Origin: CAYNWT01 sp964485095
GTDB lineage: Bacteria; Planctomycetota; Planctomycetia; Planctomycetales; Planctomycetaceae
DNA: 64,000 nucleotides
Assembly: GCA_964485095.1 (NCBI GenBank)
Contig: CAZAIB010000020.1
Span: 1 to 64,000, forward strand
Direction of reading: 5' to 3'
The notes under the pieces were generated by a model that did no database searches, was not told the DNA's origin, and worked only from the letters and a program-made list of their open reading frames with translations. The position numbers and the translations under genes are program-made. Shown here piece after piece: positions 14,661-23,473 of this stretch. Within the stretch, counting starts at the first letter, position 1, and every line of letters begins with the position of its first letter.

Positions 14661-15839
14661 TTAGTCTGACATCGACGAGCTGCGGGCTTGCTTGAGCAAG
14701 TAGTCCGGGCTTTGGCTGAGATGCTGATAAGTCTTTGCCAAGACCGAAGGATCGCTGTGACCAGCGAGGATTGCGACCGTCATTGCATCAACTCCGCTGC
14801 GAAGAAGTCGGTTCATCCATGTGTGTCGAATGTGGTACAGACAGAATCGCGGCGCTAGGGTACCGGCCATTTTGCTGACGAGCTTCTTCCTCGCTTCATG
14901 ACGAAGCTCCGCGGGCGTCTTTGCTCTTTCCGTGCCATGGTATATGAGGGTGGGAGCCAATGTTCTCATCTTCACTTCGACCTCCGCCTTAGTGGGCTTA
15001 AGGCCTTGTTGTTCCATCTTTAGCTTGCCCATCCGAAGCTGAATCCGATGGAATGCGTTATTGACGGAATCTTTGTTCCACGCCCGACCCTGGCTGTTCC
15101 GAAACAGAGGCCCCTCTGGATGGATTTCCATGAGACGGCTCGTGATTTCGAGGGCGGCCTCAGTGAGATAGACAACACGAACTGTGTCGGTCTTGGCTTC
15201 GCTGACTGGGATAACCCAGCGGCTTCCCGGCACATCTACATGGCGAGCCTCGACCCGGAGCGATTCCTGTGGGCGACAGCCAGTGTCCCAGGTAACGCGC
15301 AGAAGATCCGTGAACGAGTCATTCCGCGACAAGCTTTGCAACTCTAAGAATTGAGCGTCAGAGATCACGACTTCTCGCCTGCCCATCGCTGGCTTCGGCA
15401 TGTGCGCGATGGGGGAGCGTTCGATGTAGCCCTGCTGCTCGGACCATCGCAGTGCCCGTTGGACGGCTTTGCATCCATTGCGCTTGGAGCCGCTGCCCCA
15501 GGTCTCCTGCGAGTCGATCCACTGTTGCACGTGGTAGGGCTTCAACTCGGCGACAGTCAGGTCTTTAGGGATTGAGTCACAGAATAGCTGCAGCCGCCAG
15601 CGGTACCACTCAAATGTGTCCGGGGCTCGATGCTGCTTACACCAATCCAAATAGGAATCTACCAGTGCCAGTACAGACTGGCCGGCGACCTGTGGTGACT
15701 CCGTTGGGAGTTGCATCAGGCGAAAATACAGCTCGAACGCCTTTTCGCGATCAGGGCCGAGATTTTGCTGCTTGCCATCGATCTGGACGTACCAGAGACG
15801 GCGGTTCTTGCGGAAGAACGGTTTTGGGTAGTGAGGCAT
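14661..15839 (-). CDS. Tyrosine recombinase (integrase) of the island
   Basis: 392 residues. The N-terminus (PKPFFRKNRRLWYVQIDGKQ) is an AP2-like arm-binding segment, and residues 57-145 are the SAM-like core-binding domain. The catalytic domain shows R189 (DTGCRPQES), K215, R338 in LYHIRHTW (with Tyr at the usual box II His position and H339 after it), H361 in AGHSD and the nucleophile Y371 in KTYQHL. An insertion of about 50 residues separates the beta strands from box II. It belongs to the XerC/phage-integrase family and should catalyse integration and excision. It is transcribed away from a tRNA-Arg gene 153 bases from its start, the normal layout of an island using that tRNA as attachment site. 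Confidence 0.92.
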   Translation of the reverse strand: MPHYPKPFFRKNRRLWYVQIDGKQQNLGPDREKAFELYFRLMQLPTESPQVAGQSVLALVDSYLDWCKQHRAPDTFEWYRWRLQLFCDSIPKDLTVAELKPYHVQQWIDSQETWGSGSKRNGCKAVQRALRWSEQQGYIERSPIAHMPKPAMGRREVVISDAQFLELQSLSRNDSFTDLLRVTWDTGCRPQESLRVEARHVDVPGSRWVIPVSEAKTDTVRVVYLTEAALEITSRLMEIHPEGPLFRNSQGRAWNKDSVNNAFHRIQLRMGKLKMEQQGLKPTKAEVEVKMRTLAPTLIYHGTERAKTPAELRHEARKKLVSKMAGTLAPRFCLYHIRHTWMNRLLRSGVDAMTVAILAGHSDPSVLAKTYQHLSQSPDYLLKQARSSSMSD

Positions 15840-15992
15840 TGCGAACCCTCCAAGCTGAGATTGCTGGAAGGCGACCCAGACGGTTCGCAGTTCTCATTGT
15901 CAGACTACCAGATTCGACTTCTCTGACAATTTCTCTGACACGACCGTTTTCCGGTCAGCCTGAAATTGACGTAAGTCCTTTGCTGGTAAGAG

Positions 15993-16066
15993 TACACCCC
16001 TCAGGGTTCGAACCTGAAACCTCCGGTTTCGTAGACCGGTGCTCTATCCAGTTGAGCTAGGGGTGC
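15993..16066 (-). tRNA. tRNA-Arg (anticodon ACG)
   Basis: Read on the minus strand it folds as a complete cloverleaf of 74 bases: acceptor GCACCCC with GGGGTGT (one G-U pair at the end), D stem GCTC/GAGC, anticodon stem CCGGT/ACCGG with loop CTACGAA (anticodon ACG), and T arm CAGGTTCGAACCCTG. The discriminator is A and CCA is not encoded. The ACG anticodon (read as ICG after deamination) decodes CGN arginine codons. Its 3' end faces the integrase gene and is the likely attachment site of the island. Confidence 0.95.
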
Positions 16067-16450
16067 AAAGGGAAATCTCCCTGTCATGTGGACAAAACGA
16101 AGACCAAACGGCCAATCGTTTTCTGCACAGGCAAGAATATAGCGAGGTAGCCCAGGCATGGGTAGAGATCAATGGGGCGAAAAATTGGGGCGTGCATGGA
16201 ACCGTTTAAGCCGAGGCTCAACCGTGTAATAAGGCAAATGGCGCGAACTTTCACTCTTCACCAGTCCCACACCGCTTAACACGCTAACACCCAATCAGCT
16301 TCGCCTGTCGCAAGTAGGCCGGGCGGACATTCTTGTGTCAATACCGTCGGTGGGTGTTGATCTTGTCAGAACTTGCAAATTGTCAGGATTCGCGATCGGA
16401 GCCACCATCGTCATTGCCGGGTCAGCCAACTGGCTGCACTGGGTTCAGCT
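16067..16450. other. 384-base intergenic stretch beside the tRNA, nothing definite
   Basis: This holds the upstream region of the minus-strand tRNA and the tail of the SWIM gene transcript. A TATATT at about 16137-16142 (minus strand) could be a -10 box for the tRNA, but I see no matching -35. No open frame here has coding character. Confidence 0.4.
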
Positions 16451-18340
16451 TCAGCCGGGCTTTGGTGGCGTTCCGGTGCGGCTGCGGCCAAGCCAGCAGT
16501 CGCGTTGGAACGCCAGGCGGGCGATGCGTTCATACTGGCAGCAGGCCAGCCAGCGTTCGGCCAATGGTCCTGCGTCTGCCGGGAACCGGACTCCGTGGAA
16601 CGATGTTTCCGAATCCAGCGCGGTGCCCGCCAGCGATAGCAACAACGCGCCGGCTGTTGGTTGCATTTGTTCTTTCAGAACCATCGCTTCGCGCTGGAGT
16701 TCTTTTACTCGGCCGGTGGGAAGGCTGTGTCGGCCGCCGACGGCTAACGCTTCAACGCGAGAACGCAGAATTGCCAGGCCATCCGGCGGCAGCGCGGACA
16801 GGCCGGGAATGTACTGTGGTTCGGTTTCGATTTCGCGAATGTTGGCGGATCGTAATCGGTGCAATCCCAGATTCACGTGTCCCGGCCATTCGTCCAGCAA
16901 TTCTAAAGTCGCGGCCAGTTCGTTCATCGGGTCGGCGGTGGTCGCGTCATCCTGGTCGATCGGTTTTCCGGGTGCCACTGCCAACGCGATCGCGGTCGAA
17001 GGCTGGCTCAGTGACAGCCGAGCCACGCAGTCCAACCGCATCCCACTGCCGCGCGATAGTGTTTCGAGATTGTCAGCGTGCGGCAGTCCTTCCGCTTCGT
17101 CATCAGCAACCAGCCGCACGATTCCCTGGTCGCCGTCCAACTGCAACAAACATGCATAGCCGTCCGAACCGATCACGGTTCCGCTGAGGAACAACAAGTC
17201 GTATCCCGCCGGCCACAACTGCGGCTCTTCAACCAGAATCGATAGCGTTCGTTCGACCTGATCACGCAGAGGTTCCGCGAATCGCTTGCGTACGCAGTCT
17301 GCATTCCAACCATCACCATCCATCGCCGCCGCGCGGGTGACCTTGCCCGTGCCGAGTCGATGATCTGCCGACATGGTTCCGGTTTGAACCAATAGCCCCC
17401 GCTCGCTGAGTTCGCGATGCGACAGTGTGAGCCCGCCGACATCGATCGGCGATTCCCAGGCCGCGTTGATTCGATTGCCTTCGCCCGGACGAACGTTGGA
17501 AACACTGGCCAGCCGCCCGTCCACGTCAATGACGTACGTCACAATCCCCGAATGCCCGGCGCGTGAGTTGATCGGTTCGCAGAAGAGGCCCTGCAACTTC
17601 AGGTTCGAGACTTCGGAGTACTTTCGTCGAGCCGTCCCGACCAGCCGTGCGTCCGGTGATGGGTCCGCGTCGCGCCCCTGCACGCGCCAGGCAACGCGCA
17701 ACAGTTCGCCCAGATCGGCTGCCAGGACATCCGGTGAGAACTCAGCATCACCCGCTCGAAGCTGGCGAGTACTGGTCGTGACGCGCAAGCCCGCGTTCGC
17801 CAGTCGATGCAATCCAACGGCGCGGCATTCGTGGATTGCTCGCAACAATCGCGACTGCAACAAAACTCCCGCCGATCGCGCTCCCGATGCCAGAAAGTCT
17901 GCGGCCTCGGACCACACCATTTCAGCCGCGCGAAGTTGATCGTCAGAGAACGCGAAAGTCTCCTGAGTTTCAGCGGCAGCAAGTGGTTCTTCCGGTTCCG
18001 GCCGTTCCGCCGACTCTGATTCCCCTGACTCAGCTGCATCGGCCTCCGGTTCCTCGCCGCCACCAATTTCCATCACTGACAAACAGGCCAGCACATGAAA
18101 ACACCGCGGGCTCAACAAACAACTGCAGACCACATCGTCGGTTCGCGCTACCTGGCCGCGTTCATCAACGCAAAACCGCACGGTCTCACTGCCGGTGCCA
18201 ACAATGCAGTCCGCTCCGTCCATCGACCATTCCCATGCGTCGGCGGCGGTTGGATCTTTGTCCAACTTTCGCCGCACGCGTCCGGGTGCGTTCTCCGTAA
18301 TTTCGGCGACAACATTGGCAGCAACACTGGGGCGCGTCAT
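16451..18340 (-). CDS. SWIM zinc-finger protein of a yeh-type cluster
   Basis: About 629 residues from an ATG that overlaps the previous stop as ATGA, so translation is coupled to the DUF5682-VWA gene. A SWIM zinc finger lies near residues 70-90 (VVCSCLLSPRCFHVLACL, a CxC...CxH pattern); it is followed by an acidic linker (EPEADAAESGESESAERPEP). The remaining 450 residues are mixed alpha/beta and unassigned. SWIM fingers bind DNA or proteins. The protein corresponds by domain and position to E. coli YehQ, the last member of the same set of genes. The role is unknown, but coupling to a MoxR-VWA pair suggests an adaptor or substrate. Confidence 0.75.
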   Translation of the reverse strand: MTRPSVAANVVAEITENAPGRVRRKLDKDPTAADAWEWSMDGADCIVGTGSETVRFCVDERGQVARTDDVVCSCLLSPRCFHVLACLSVMEIGGGEEPEADAAESGESESAERPEPEEPLAAAETQETFAFSDDQLRAAEMVWSEAADFLASGARSAGVLLQSRLLRAIHECRAVGLHRLANAGLRVTTSTRQLRAGDAEFSPDVLAADLGELLRVAWRVQGRDADPSPDARLVGTARRKYSEVSNLKLQGLFCEPINSRAGHSGIVTYVIDVDGRLASVSNVRPGEGNRINAAWESPIDVGGLTLSHRELSERGLLVQTGTMSADHRLGTGKVTRAAAMDGDGWNADCVRKRFAEPLRDQVERTLSILVEEPQLWPAGYDLLFLSGTVIGSDGYACLLQLDGDQGIVRLVADDEAEGLPHADNLETLSRGSGMRLDCVARLSLSQPSTAIALAVAPGKPIDQDDATTADPMNELAATLELLDEWPGHVNLGLHRLRSANIREIETEPQYIPGLSALPPDGLAILRSRVEALAVGGRHSLPTGRVKELQREAMVLKEQMQPTAGALLLSLAGTALDSETSFHGVRFPADAGPLAERWLACCQYERIARLAFQRDCWLGRSRTGTPPKPG

Positions 18341-21300
18341 GACATTTGCTCCCCGACCCACCGTGCGAGTTGCTGCGGGCTGAGCGCGGCGACCGGCATA
18401 CCGCACGCCGCGACCTGTTGAGCAACTCCCATGTTGTAGCGCGCGCCGCCGGAATCATCGAGCGCAGCCAGTCCCAGTAGTTTGGCACCGGTTTGCGACA
18501 ACGAACGAACCTCAGCCAGCAACTGACTGATGGGAAAACCTTCATCGAAGTCTGTCAGCAAAACGACAATCGTTCGTGACGGAACCCGCATTTGTTGTCG
18601 AGCCGCGTTCAGCCCCTTTGCGATGTGTGTGCCGCCGCCAATCTGTACTTCCAGCAACATCGAAAGCGGATCATCCACGTGTTCTGAAAAGTCCATAACC
18701 TGCGTACTGAACGCGAGGAACCGAACACTCAACGCCGGCAGCGCGTTGAAAATCGCTGACATCATCGCGCTGTAAATGACGGACGGTTCCATCGACCCCG
18801 ACACGTCCACGACGAAAATCAGGTGCCAGTCCATCGTGCGTTTTGCCATTGAGCGAAAATACAATCGCTCGGGGACAATCTGCCAGTCGCCATCATCGTT
18901 GCGATGAACGGTCCGCAGGTTGGCCTGCAAAGTTCGACGCAAATCCAGTCGCGGAGTTCGACGCTGCGTCGGGCGCGATACGCTGAATCCTGTCAGAGCC
19001 GGACGAAGCTGCACGGCCAGTTTTTTTACCAGTTCATCCACGATTCGTTTCGCCAGCCGCCGCAGATGTTCGGTGTGCGTTTCCGGCAACGACCCACGCA
19101 TCGACAAGACTTGTTCGAGCAATTCAATTGACGGCGAGACCTGTTCTGTATCCAAAGCCGCAAGGGCTCCGGCGCGACCGTTCTCCGCGGCTTTGCCGAG
19201 TACTTCTTCGCGGACATCGGAACCGAACAGCGATTCCAACTCCTGCGACCATTCCCGCGTGGTGGGGAACGCAGGCTCCCGCCCGGCACCGCCGCCACTT
19301 TTTCCTCCACCCCGTCGCGAACGACCGCGTCCGCAGCACTGCCCGTAAAGTTCGTCCAGCGCCAGCGCCGCACGGTGACACATGCCGTCCATTTCCTCTT
19401 CGCCGGTCACACCGATCATCAATCGCCAGCGGTCGCCCATCGAAATTTGCTGCCCGGCAATCGTCAGCGAACGCTGCTGCTCGGGCGCGGCTGCGGAACC
19501 GAACTTATCGGCAAGCTGCAGGTTCGGCATCAATTCCAGCAAGGCCGCACGCCCGGCTTCGTCGGCATCGAAACGCTGCGTCGCCAGGTCCATGTCGCCA
19601 ATGTTCGTCGTTCGTTCCGCCTGATCGTCAGGCAACCGGTCCAGCAACGCGTTGAGCATGTTGACCCGAGCCCGCGGTGCAATGGCTTCAAACGCACCGC
19701 GCACAGCCGGTACGCGGCGCAGAAATCCACGATCGTCAAGCCTCGCCGCACTGCGTTCGAACTCGTCCAGATACGAAACGTCCGCGGCCACTCGCGGCAA
19801 CGCCATTACCAGCGAACCGGCCAGCCGTTGTTGTAACGCTCGACGCTGATCCGTCGTGACCGCCCCGTCCAGCCAACCGGCCAGCCCGATTCCAAAATCG
19901 TCAACCGATCGCTGGTCCAACAACATCAACGCTGAGTGGGCCGCCCCCTGCATGAGCGGCGAACCACTGCGGTCCATCCGTTTTAGCAACCACAACAGAC
20001 GGCCGGCCTCCAGCGCATGCACGTCATCCTGCTGCTGGAACCACAGCATCAATTCCAGCAACGCATACACATCGCCAACATCATCCGCGCCGAACAACCC
20101 TTCAACCCGCGCGATGGCGGCTTGCAACAACGGAGTCGTTTGAACAGATTCCGGAACAGAAAATTTCGTCACGAACGGCGAACGCGTGTCATCATCCGTC
20201 AGCGGCAACCCGGGAACGTGCCCGCGTTGAATGCGGCCGATCAACTGCATCGCCGAAGTCAGTTCCTTCAGTGACGCGTCCAGTGAAAACGTGCCCATAA
20301 CGCGTTCCAGACCCTGCCGAACCAACGCACCCAGCCCACAACCGGCCGCAACGTCAACCTGCCGCAACACCTCCGCAGCCGTCGGTTCTTCATCGGATTC
20401 GCGCTGAGCCGTCAGCATTCCGAACGCCGCCTGTTCCAGCGTTGCGCCGCGCGCGGCTGAGATTTCCAGCATCGCTGCTGTCGCGTGTTCCCACTTCACG
20501 TCGTGAACTTCGGTCAGACTTTCCCGCAGTCCGCCCTGCCGTTCGACGGGCTTGCTGTAGGGGATTTGGCAAACCGCTAACCGTTCCATCACGACCACCC
20601 GCGCGCGGTCGAGTGTCGAGCGTAGCGGATCGAGTCGCAGACGTTTGCTGTCCTGCCCCAACGATTCCGGCCCGGGCAAATTGAGTGTTCGCAGCGTGTG
20701 TTCCAAATCCGGACCCAGCCCCGAACGCGGTACGCCGTCCGGCAACCGGCCGTTGCGAGAACCAATCAGCACGCGCTGCATCGCGTTCGCGACGGCTTTT
20801 CCGCGCCCCAACAATTGCCCCTGCGTCAGGCACATCTGCGACGCTTCCATGAACTCGCCCCGCCCAGCCACAACGTAGCCGCGTAGTCGAGCCAGATCGC
20901 GAGCCATCCGCAGAACCTCTTTGCCGTCCGCCGAACCAGCAGCGTGTCCGTCCGCGCGGAGTTCGCGACAAACGCCAACCGTCATGTCGGCAACAACGGC
21001 ATCCATCTCGTCGGTCGATTCCGCTTCAAACACACGCTGATGCCACCACGGATCGCGCACGCCCGCCGGGTACCCGGACCGTTCATCCAACTGCGCAAAC
21101 GAATAAGGAATCAACGCTGTGGTGATCTCGCGCGGCTCTTGCTGCTCATCAGCATCCGGTGTAATTGTCTGCGGCGGTTCCCAAAGCAGCGGTTCCGGCA
21201 GTAGCGCCGACGCGTGGTACGAACCAATCACAGCGGCGACCTTGCCGTCCGTTTCGGCGATACACTTCCGCATAAACGCCTCGCGCGTTCGGTCGAAAGA

Positions 21301-21855
21301 CGAAGCCTGCCGCGAGTTCATCCGCAGTGCCCAGCCAAACAACAACCCCGCGCGACGAATGGCTTCGGCATCGGATTCGGCCGCCGGAGTTTCGACCAGT
21401 TTCTCCCACAGTTCGCCAACGTCACTGGCCTGCATTCGTTTCAACAACAGTTGCAACAAGCCGGTCGGTTCATGGGCCGTGTCCATCTCCGCATGAACGT
21501 CATGCCGCTGCGCGACGGGCAAGTCGATGAGCCGAACCGAAACACCATTGGCTTTCGCCCAACGAATCGCGGCAAGTTCCGGAGAGAAATCTGCGAACGG
21601 ATAGAAGCTCAACCCAGCCAGCCCCGCCGTCGTGCTGGCCAAAGCAACCGGTGCCTGCAGATCATCTTTTCCGAGCCAGTCAATCCACGATTCAAATTCC
21701 GACGGCAGTTCAATCAGCACCGATGTCGGCTTGAACGCATCCAGCAATTCATCCATCACCCGCGCCATCGCGGCAGAATGATGTCGCACACCAATCAGCA
21801 GCGGCTGCGTGCAGCCAACAAGCTGATCAACTTCTGCTTGATGTTCAAAGGACAT
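18337..21855 (-). CDS. DUF5682-VWA fusion protein (YehM + YehP type)
   Basis: 1172 residues. The N-terminus (about 1-780) is DUF5682-like: LIGVRHHSAAMARVMDELLD, then SVLIELPSEFESWIDWLG, SVRLIDLPVAQRHDVHAEMD and KVAAVIGSYHASAL, in the order seen in TraB/ChaN-related proteins. From about residue 1010 to the end is a von Willebrand A domain with an intact MIDAS: D1017-S-S in VVDVSGSM, the Thr in GGGTHIA and the Asp in LTDFDEG. A basic Gly/Arg-rich linker (GRGRSRRGGGKSGGGAGR) precedes a helical neck. In E. coli these parts are two proteins, YehM and YehP. VWA proteins work with MoxR ATPases, which are encoded 208 bases upstream here. Cytosolic; no signal peptide or membrane span. Confidence 0.82.
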   Translation of the reverse strand: MSFEHQAEVDQLVGCTQPLLIGVRHHSAAMARVMDELLDAFKPTSVLIELPSEFESWIDWLGKDDLQAPVALASTTAGLAGLSFYPFADFSPELAAIRWAKANGVSVRLIDLPVAQRHDVHAEMDTAHEPTGLLQLLLKRMQASDVGELWEKLVETPAAESDAEAIRRAGLLFGWALRMNSRQASSFDRTREAFMRKCIAETDGKVAAVIGSYHASALLPEPLLWEPPQTITPDADEQQEPREITTALIPYSFAQLDERSGYPAGVRDPWWHQRVFEAESTDEMDAVVADMTVGVCRELRADGHAAGSADGKEVLRMARDLARLRGYVVAGRGEFMEASQMCLTQGQLLGRGKAVANAMQRVLIGSRNGRLPDGVPRSGLGPDLEHTLRTLNLPGPESLGQDSKRLRLDPLRSTLDRARVVVMERLAVCQIPYSKPVERQGGLRESLTEVHDVKWEHATAAMLEISAARGATLEQAAFGMLTAQRESDEEPTAAEVLRQVDVAAGCGLGALVRQGLERVMGTFSLDASLKELTSAMQLIGRIQRGHVPGLPLTDDDTRSPFVTKFSVPESVQTTPLLQAAIARVEGLFGADDVGDVYALLELMLWFQQQDDVHALEAGRLLWLLKRMDRSGSPLMQGAAHSALMLLDQRSVDDFGIGLAGWLDGAVTTDQRRALQQRLAGSLVMALPRVAADVSYLDEFERSAARLDDRGFLRRVPAVRGAFEAIAPRARVNMLNALLDRLPDDQAERTTNIGDMDLATQRFDADEAGRAALLELMPNLQLADKFGSAAAPEQQRSLTIAGQQISMGDRWRLMIGVTGEEEMDGMCHRAALALDELYGQCCGRGRSRRGGGKSGGGAGREPAFPTTREWSQELESLFGSDVREEVLGKAAENGRAGALAALDTEQVSPSIELLEQVLSMRGSLPETHTEHLRRLAKRIVDELVKKLAVQLRPALTGFSVSRPTQRRTPRLDLRRTLQANLRTVHRNDDGDWQIVPERLYFRSMAKRTMDWHLIFVVDVSGSMEPSVIYSAMMSAIFNALPALSVRFLAFSTQVMDFSEHVDDPLSMLLEVQIGGGTHIAKGLNAARQQMRVPSRTIVVLLTDFDEGFPISQLLAEVRSLSQTGAKLLGLAALDDSGGARYNMGVAQQVAACGMPVAALSPQQLARWVGEQMS

Positions 21856-21884
21856 GTTTGGTTACTCGTAGGGTGGGCGACTGC

Positions 21885-22019
21885 GTACTTGCGGGCCTCC
21901 GAGCCCCAAGCACGAGCGACTATCCCATCTCAATGATCTTCCGATTCACGTTTAAATGTCGATCAACGCTTGCGAGCTACTTACACCGGAAGACCTTGGG
22001 GCTCGGAGGCCCCAAGTAC
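21885..22019. repeat. MITE-like palindromic repeat, copy 1
   Basis: About 135 bases with imperfect terminal inverted repeats: the left end GTACTTGCGGGCCTCCGAGC and the right end, the complement of GTACTTGGGGCCTCCGAGC. A second copy lies at 23300-23433. It sits between the MoxR and DUF5682-VWA genes, next to a GTAGGGTGGGC element. It has no coding capacity. Confidence 0.8.
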
Positions 22020-22063
22020 AGGTGCGGGTGGTGGGCAGTGCCCATCTACAATCGTTGGTTCGA

Positions 22064-23206
22064 CTACTCCTCCTCCTCCAGCTCAGACTTCAATTCCATC
22101 ATCCGTTTCCACACCGCCGCGCCGTCGTCGGCTCGGCGTTTGACGACACTATCCCAGTAGGCGAGCAAACGTCCGCGATCTTTTTGATCGTCCTTTAGCA
22201 CCACCCCCAGCAAATGGCCGGGTATCAAACTCAGCGAATCTTTTTGTGATGGAAAGAACGCCGCCGCGCGGCCAATGGCTGTGGCGACGGCGACGGCTTC
22301 TGCGGTGCTCATCACCGTTCCGGGTTTCTCAACCGTCCAGCCTTCGGCGCTGCGGCCGTTGCGAAGATCGCGGAATGCTGTCACCAGCACGTCCAAAATC
22401 GCGTCGTCGATTTTCATCTCGAGATCCGCCGCGGCCAGCCGTGCAGTGGCTTGTGTTCGGACAAGTTCCATCTCGCGAGTGTGTTCTGAAATCGGACCGG
22501 CCACTTCGAAGTTGAACCGCCGTTTGAGCGCGGCGGACATTTCCGAAACGCCTTTGTCTCGCAGGTTGGCGGTCGCGATCACGTTGAAACCGGGAGCGGC
22601 AAAGACTGTGTTCGCTTCATCCAATTCGGGAATGCGGACGCGACGTTCAGACAGAATCGAAATCAACGCGTCCTGGACTTCGGGCAGGCAGCGCGTGACT
22701 TCTTCAACTCGAACAAGCTTTCCATCCTGCATGCCCTGCATGATGGGCGAGGGAACCATCGCGTCAGGAATCGGACCTTTGGCCAGCAGCATCGCGTAGT
22801 TCCAGCCGTAGCGAAGGTGATCTTCATTGGTGCCAGCTGTTCCCTGCACCGTCAGCGAACTGGTTCCGCTAATCGCCGTGCTGAACAGTTCGGACAGCAT
22901 GGATTTGGCAGTTCCCGGTTCACCCACCATCAGCAATCCGCGTTCGCCGGCGAGCGTCACCACGCAGCGTTCGACCAGCGCACGCGGGCCGACAAATTTC
23001 TCGCCGATCTCAAGCGACTTCGGAACGCCTTTGGCAACCTTCGCGCCTTTTGGCAGCTTGAGTTTCTCGCCATCGGTTCCGCAGATGAACGTCACGACGC
23101 TTTGCGGAGACATCGCCCAACCGGCGGGTTTGTCGTGGTCATCGGCCGCGATCAGGAACGCCAGTTCGTCAGCGAACCGTTCTTCGGCAGGAGGAAGTTG
23201 TTTCAT
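22064..23206 (-). CDS. MoxR-family AAA+ ATPase
   Basis: About 380 residues from the ATG at 23206; the longer frame upstream only reads through a repeat. Walker A is GEPGTAKS (about 95-102). Walker B is degenerate (LVRVEEV followed by TRCLPEVQDALISILSERR, the usual MoxR continuation). Sensor I is FNVIATANL, and the arginine-finger region is SAALKRRFNFE. MoxR ATPases form hexamers that remodel proteins together with VWA-domain partners. The C-terminus ends in an acidic LKSELEEEE. The closest functional match by neighbourhood is E. coli YehL. It is transcribed between the 1601-residue gene and the DUF5682-VWA gene, with repeats in both flanking gaps, so separate promoters cannot be excluded. Confidence 0.9.
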   Translation of the reverse strand: MKQLPPAEERFADELAFLIAADDHDKPAGWAMSPQSVVTFICGTDGEKLKLPKGAKVAKGVPKSLEIGEKFVGPRALVERCVVTLAGERGLLMVGEPGTAKSMLSELFSTAISGTSSLTVQGTAGTNEDHLRYGWNYAMLLAKGPIPDAMVPSPIMQGMQDGKLVRVEEVTRCLPEVQDALISILSERRVRIPELDEANTVFAAPGFNVIATANLRDKGVSEMSAALKRRFNFEVAGPISEHTREMELVRTQATARLAAADLEMKIDDAILDVLVTAFRDLRNGRSAEGWTVEKPGTVMSTAEAVAVATAIGRAAAFFPSQKDSLSLIPGHLLGVVLKDDQKDRGRLLAYWDSVVKRRADDGAAVWKRMMELKSELEEEE

Positions 23207-23220
23207 GGTGTCGTGTTCAA

Positions 23221-23290
23221 GTAGGGTGGGCATCGCCCACCAATTCGATGTGTGAAAGATCCGTTTGTGTGGTGGGCATGCCCACCCTAC
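23221..23290. repeat. Inverted GTAGGGTGGGC repeat
   Basis: GTAGGGTGGGCATCGCCCACCA at the left has its complement-like partner TGGTGGGCATGCCCACCCTAC at the right, around a 27-base centre. It is directly upstream of the MoxR start codon, and a related GTAGGGTGGGC half lies at 21869. This looks like a planctomycete REP-type palindrome. Confidence 0.7.
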
Positions 23291-23299
23291 TTTGACTAC

Positions 23300-23433
23300 G
23301 TACTTGCGGGCTTCCAAGCCCCAAGCACGAGCGATTCGTCCATCTCAATGATCGTCCGAGTCACGCTTGCTATCCATCCACGCTTGCGAGCTACGCACAC
23401 CGGAAGACCTTGGGGCTCGGAGGCCCCAAGTAC
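23300..23433. repeat. MITE-like palindromic repeat, copy 2
   Basis: This second copy of the 21885-22019 element differs mainly in its centre and is about 134 bases long. Its ends are GTACTTGCGGGCTTCCAAGC and the complement of GTACTTGGGGCCTCCGAGC. It sits immediately after the inverted GTAGGGTGGGC repeat, in the gap between the 1601-residue gene and MoxR. Confidence 0.8.
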
Positions 23434-23473
23434 AAGAATGCCTGACATTTGTCCGTTCATACAACACTACGGG

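Noticed and set aside
16333..17187. 284-codon plus-strand frame opposite the SWIM gene
   Set aside because: The composition is Arg/Ser/Pro-rich as expected from antisense reading, and the minus frame has a SWIM finger and an ATGA-coupled start.
19128..21496. Long plus-strand open frames opposite the DUF5682-VWA gene
   Set aside because: They are shadows of a GC-rich coding strand; their translations are low-complexity and have no start signals or domains.
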